Below are positions 26,960 to 27,635 of a DNA stretch of 27,635 nt, piece by piece. The stretch comes from Paulinella micropora (Eukaryota > Cercozoa > Imbricatea > Euglyphida): the NCBI GenBank assembly GCA_009731375.1, contig BJOX01000290.1, positions 673,102-700,736 of the forward strand, read 5' to 3'. Positions within the stretch are counted from its first letter, which is position 1. The number at the start of each line of letters is the position of its first letter. The notes under the pieces are model-generated. The model saw only the letters and a program-made list of their open reading frames with translations, had not been told where the DNA came from and did no database searches. The translations under genes and the position numbers were made by a program.

Positions 26960-27235
26960 AAAAGAGAGGGAGAGGAGGAAAAAGTGTTTTGTACCTCCGT
27001 TTTGTTCGCGCACATCCCAAGTGCCTGCATCGTGGAATGACCAACGCAAAATATGGGCATAACGCTCTTTGGGATTTTCCTCCAGCCATTCCACGATAAG
27101 CGCCTTCATTTCAGCGACCTCCGCGATCGTCGGGATTCTAGGAATTCCGGGCATACGAAAGCCATCAGCGAGTCCGAACTCTGTGTCGTCAGCTTTGACG
27201 ATCACAGCCGCGAGCGAAAGGACGAAATGGAACAT
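21449..27235 (-). CDS. secreted class I-type heme peroxidase-like protein, ten exons
   Basis: Minus-strand exons: 27235-26995, 26874-26815, 26463-26363, 26183-26094, 25610-25524, 25355-25258, 25089-25043, 24536-24441, 22049-21922, 21592-21449. They sum to 1092 nt (363 residues) with matching phases; no other start or exon set I tried fitted as well. Residues 1-15 look like a signal peptide. The distal heme motif is R64-W-S-F-H68-D-A-G-T-W-D, followed by G-G-A-H-G-C. The proximal motif is V-A-L-M-G-G-H208-T-F-G, then T-W229-T and F-N237-N-E-Y-Y. Class I enzymes (ascorbate and cytochrome c peroxidases, KatG) usually have Trp next to the distal His and Asp in the F-D-N block; here these are Phe67 and Asn237. 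The C-terminal 47 residues are Asn/Tyr/Pro-rich. Likely role: extracellular peroxide-dependent oxidation, substrate unknown. The junction of exons 8 and 9 is least certain because about 2.4 kb with an assembly gap lies between them. The donors of exons 3 and 7 are weak (GTCCGA, GTCTCT). Confidence 0.85.
21692..21721. repeat. (GT)n microsatellite in intron 9
   Basis: TG/GT dinucleotide tract in the intron between the last two peroxidase exons. Confidence 0.9.
21789..21820. other. assembly gap next to a C homopolymer
   Basis: Thirteen N (21789-21801) followed by a C run. The true intron length here is unknown. Confidence 0.95.
22011..22064 (-). repeat. duplicated acceptor region at peroxidase exon 9
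   Basis: On the minus strand, AAATCCCACCAG|CTT (acceptor used in the in-frame model, exon starting at 22049) is followed 34 nt later by a near copy, CGATCCCACCAG|CTTC. Only the first AG keeps the K-K-A-W-Q-K-L-Q frame. The second would shift the frame and reach a stop within about 25 codons. Confidence 0.6.
22100..22126. repeat. (GA)n microsatellite
   Basis: GA dinucleotide tract in peroxidase intron 8. Confidence 0.9.
22153..22247. other. A homopolymer (about 85 nt) running into an assembly gap
   Basis: An A run from 22153 to 22237 followed by ten N (22238-22247). The length is not reliable. It is in intron 8. Confidence 0.95.
22290..22455. repeat. AAT-rich microsatellite with a 9-bp higher-order unit
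   Basis: AAT/ATA trinucleotides pass into about nine copies of a 9-bp unit (AGTAATAAT) between about 22371 and 22452. Confidence 0.9.
22530..22794 (-). mobile_element. tRNA-derived SINE
   Basis: On the minus strand, 22794-22722 reads as a tRNA-like head: an A box at 22783-22771 (TAGCCCAGTGGTC) and a B box at 22743-22731 (AGTTCGATTCCCG, close to GGTTCGANTCC). The body contains a tandem pair of a 28-bp segment (22657-22684 and 22697-22724). The 3' side ends in a TTA-rich microsatellite near 22530-22500. A (TTA)n tract also borders the head. RNA polymerase III promoter elements plus a microsatellite tail identify a SINE; the family is not recognised. Confidence 0.75.
22796..22840. repeat. (ATA)n microsatellite
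   Basis: Trinucleotide tract directly next to the SINE head. Confidence 0.9.
22926..23100 (+). repeat. direct repeat, copy 1
   Basis: About 175 bp, from ATATATGTGAACGAGTGAG to GGACATATGCATGTT. It is repeated at about 23407-23587 with few substitutions and small indels. Both copies have a GATA microsatellite at their left edge. A 23-bp tandem unit (CATGTTAATGTGTATC...) duplicated at 23095-23141 follows. Confidence 0.9.
23217..23412. repeat. GGTA/GATA tetranucleotide array
   Basis: About 195 bp of interspersed GTAG and ATAG units between the two copies of the 175-bp direct repeat. On the minus strand it yields spurious Leu/Ser/Ile/Tyr frames. Confidence 0.95.
23407..23587 (+). repeat. direct repeat, copy 2
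   Basis: Second copy of 22926-23100. It is followed by a tandem pair around 23586-23700 that shares GTGTGTATAT and ATGGTGATAAAGTTGCA. Confidence 0.9.
23735..24190. repeat. three dispersed copies of a 17-bp intronic motif
   Basis: TGTACAATATGCAACCA occurs near 23735, 23883 and 24139, each followed by an A-rich, AAGAC-containing stretch. On the minus strand the motif reads TGGTTGCATATTGTACA; in the first two copies the following base gives a TTGTACAG acceptor-like end. A (TTA)n array (about 24011-24100) separates copies two and three. No exon that fits the peroxidase is seen here. Confidence 0.75.
24201..24385 (-). repeat. two truncated copies of the peroxidase exon 8 tail plus donor
   Basis: 24341-24385 and 24201-24242 repeat the real exon 8 3' end (24419-24466), including GGCTTCTT-GACGAAAA, a GT donor and the intronic TAGA-TTGTTGATGA stretch. 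The copies read AACGACC|GTGAG where the functional exon reads AAATTCA|GTAAG. They lie downstream of exon 8 in transcription order. Confidence 0.75.
24571..24991 (-). repeat. five truncated copies of the peroxidase exon 8 head
   Basis: Units at 24571-24622, 24659-24711, 24768-24820, 24859-24910 and 24941-24991 each repeat the acceptor (TTAG in most copies) and the first 45-60 nt of exon 8 (24536 inward). They stop short of its 3' half and are separated by (GT)n tracts. They lie upstream of exon 8 in transcription order. Substitutions and one-base indels distinguish the copies. Confidence 0.85.
25160..25200. other. assembly gap inside a G homopolymer
   Basis: Ten N (25170-25179) flanked by G runs, in the intron between exons 6 and 7. 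Confidence 0.95.
25385..25495. repeat. GATA microsatellite with a duplicated TCCTCCT-GAATT leader
   Basis: Two GATA tracts each preceded by TCCTCCTCGAATTGATAG or TCCTCCTTGAATTGATAG, in the intron between exons 5 and 6. Confidence 0.9.
25627..25897 (-). repeat. tandem array of truncated peroxidase exon 5 copies
   Basis: Units start at about 25627, 25695, 25767 and (degenerate) 25854, with a period of about 70 bp, next to the real exon 5 (25524-25610). Each of the first three has an acceptor (CTGTAG or CTGTTAG), then the first 55 nt of the exon, and breaks off at the same point, TTGTTCTG. All three meet an in-frame stop shortly after the break. Protein variants differ at the start (A-F-H-P-D-G and A-F-N-P-E-A-G versus A-F-N-A-E-I-G). 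Confidence 0.85.
25900..26093. repeat. GACA/GATA microsatellite
   Basis: Degenerate ACAG/ATAG tetranucleotide array in the intron between exons 4 and 5. Confidence 0.9.
26238..26264. other. assembly gap next to a G homopolymer
   Basis: A G run followed by TT and ten N (26255-26264), in the intron between exons 3 and 4. Confidence 0.95.
26265..26357. repeat. GATAA/GATGA pentanucleotide array
   Basis: About 90 bp of GATAA, GATGA and GATCA units, next to the gap and close to exon 3. Confidence 0.9.
26466..26812. repeat. TACA/TGCA tetranucleotide array
   Basis: About 350 bp of degenerate ACAT/ATGC units filling the intron between exons 2 and 3. Confidence 0.9.
26914..26972. repeat. (GA)n microsatellite
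   Basis: GA/GGGA tract in the intron between exons 1 and 2. On the minus strand it is a CT-rich tract, but it lies at the donor side. Confidence 0.9.
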
Positions 27236-27525
27236 GATTGCCTTGCTTGGTAGCTTGTCTGGGGCAAGTACTTGCCTGTTCTGAACACAGCACGATAACA
27301 ACTTGGTCAGAGTTCAAGAACACGTTTTCAAGTTGGATTTTGGTAGGCTGGATAGAGTTTTTTTGGCTCTTTCAAGTCTCCATTAGAAACTCGACCGTAA
27401 ACTCGGTGTTTTCCCGTCTCGTTCTGCCAGCTTTGTGAACCTGAACTGCAGTGCTTGTTGCAGCAGCACATAGAAGATGCAACTATGAATACTTATACCA
27501 TAGAATATGAAAACATTAACTCTCT
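27236..27525 (-). promoter_or_regulatory. 5' region of the peroxidase gene
   Basis: This holds the leader and probable proximal promoter. A TATA-like GTATAAGT lies at 27498-27491, about 260 nt before the start codon. The ATG at 27235 has A at -3. No confident transcription start can be placed. Confidence 0.35.

Positions 27526-27635
<110 letters not shown>

Noticed and set aside
27236-27301. Longer N-terminus of the peroxidase
   Set aside because: The extension would start at a TTG codon. The ATG at 27235 gives a clean signal peptide.

Overview
This is a eukaryotic nuclear window. The evidence is GT-AG introns, LTR retrotransposons, a tRNA-derived SINE and dense microsatellites. The lineage cannot be fixed from sequence alone. 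A secreted class I-type heme peroxidase, GATA/TACA microsatellites and a tRNA-SINE would fit an invertebrate or an alga.

The left three quarters (1-21161) is a nest of transposable elements bounded by a diverged inverted repeat (1-285 and 20718-21161). Inside it, left to right, are: an unassigned AT-rich stretch (286-1788); a nearly intact Ty3/gypsy-type element of about 10 kb (1789-11749) with very short LTRs and a 4-bp target duplication; a minus-strand fragment of another retroelement's integrase C-terminus (about 11934-12647), in whose neighbourhood the gypsy element landed; a 5'-truncated, many-times frameshifted Ty1/copia-type element (about 12684-20104) with one LTR of the TGTTG...CAACA type; and about 600 bp of unassigned sequence. 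The gypsy element is the most intact piece. Its whole gag-pol is a single reading frame of about 3,010 codons broken by only one UGA, between RNase H and integrase. Its Gag carries a CCCH-type zinc finger, an SR/RGG-rich splicing-factor-like domain and a Q/G/Y-rich low-complexity domain. Its integrase ends in a basic stretch and an AT-hook.

The right quarter (21162-27635) holds one host gene on the minus strand. It is a ten-exon, secreted class I (ascorbate/cytochrome c type) heme peroxidase-like gene, start codon at 27235 and stop at 21449. The ten exons I assembled sum to 1092 nt with consistent intron phases (363 residues). Its introns are made almost entirely of microsatellites, a SINE, direct repeats and four assembly gaps. 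The proximal-pocket Asp is replaced by Asn, and the protein ends in an Asn/Tyr-rich tail.

The most unusual host-gene feature is that two exons are accompanied in their introns by tandem arrays of truncated copies of themselves. Exon 5 has four extra head fragments, three with a clear splice-acceptor-like AG and an early in-frame stop. Exon 8 has five extra head fragments upstream and two tail-plus-donor fragments downstream.
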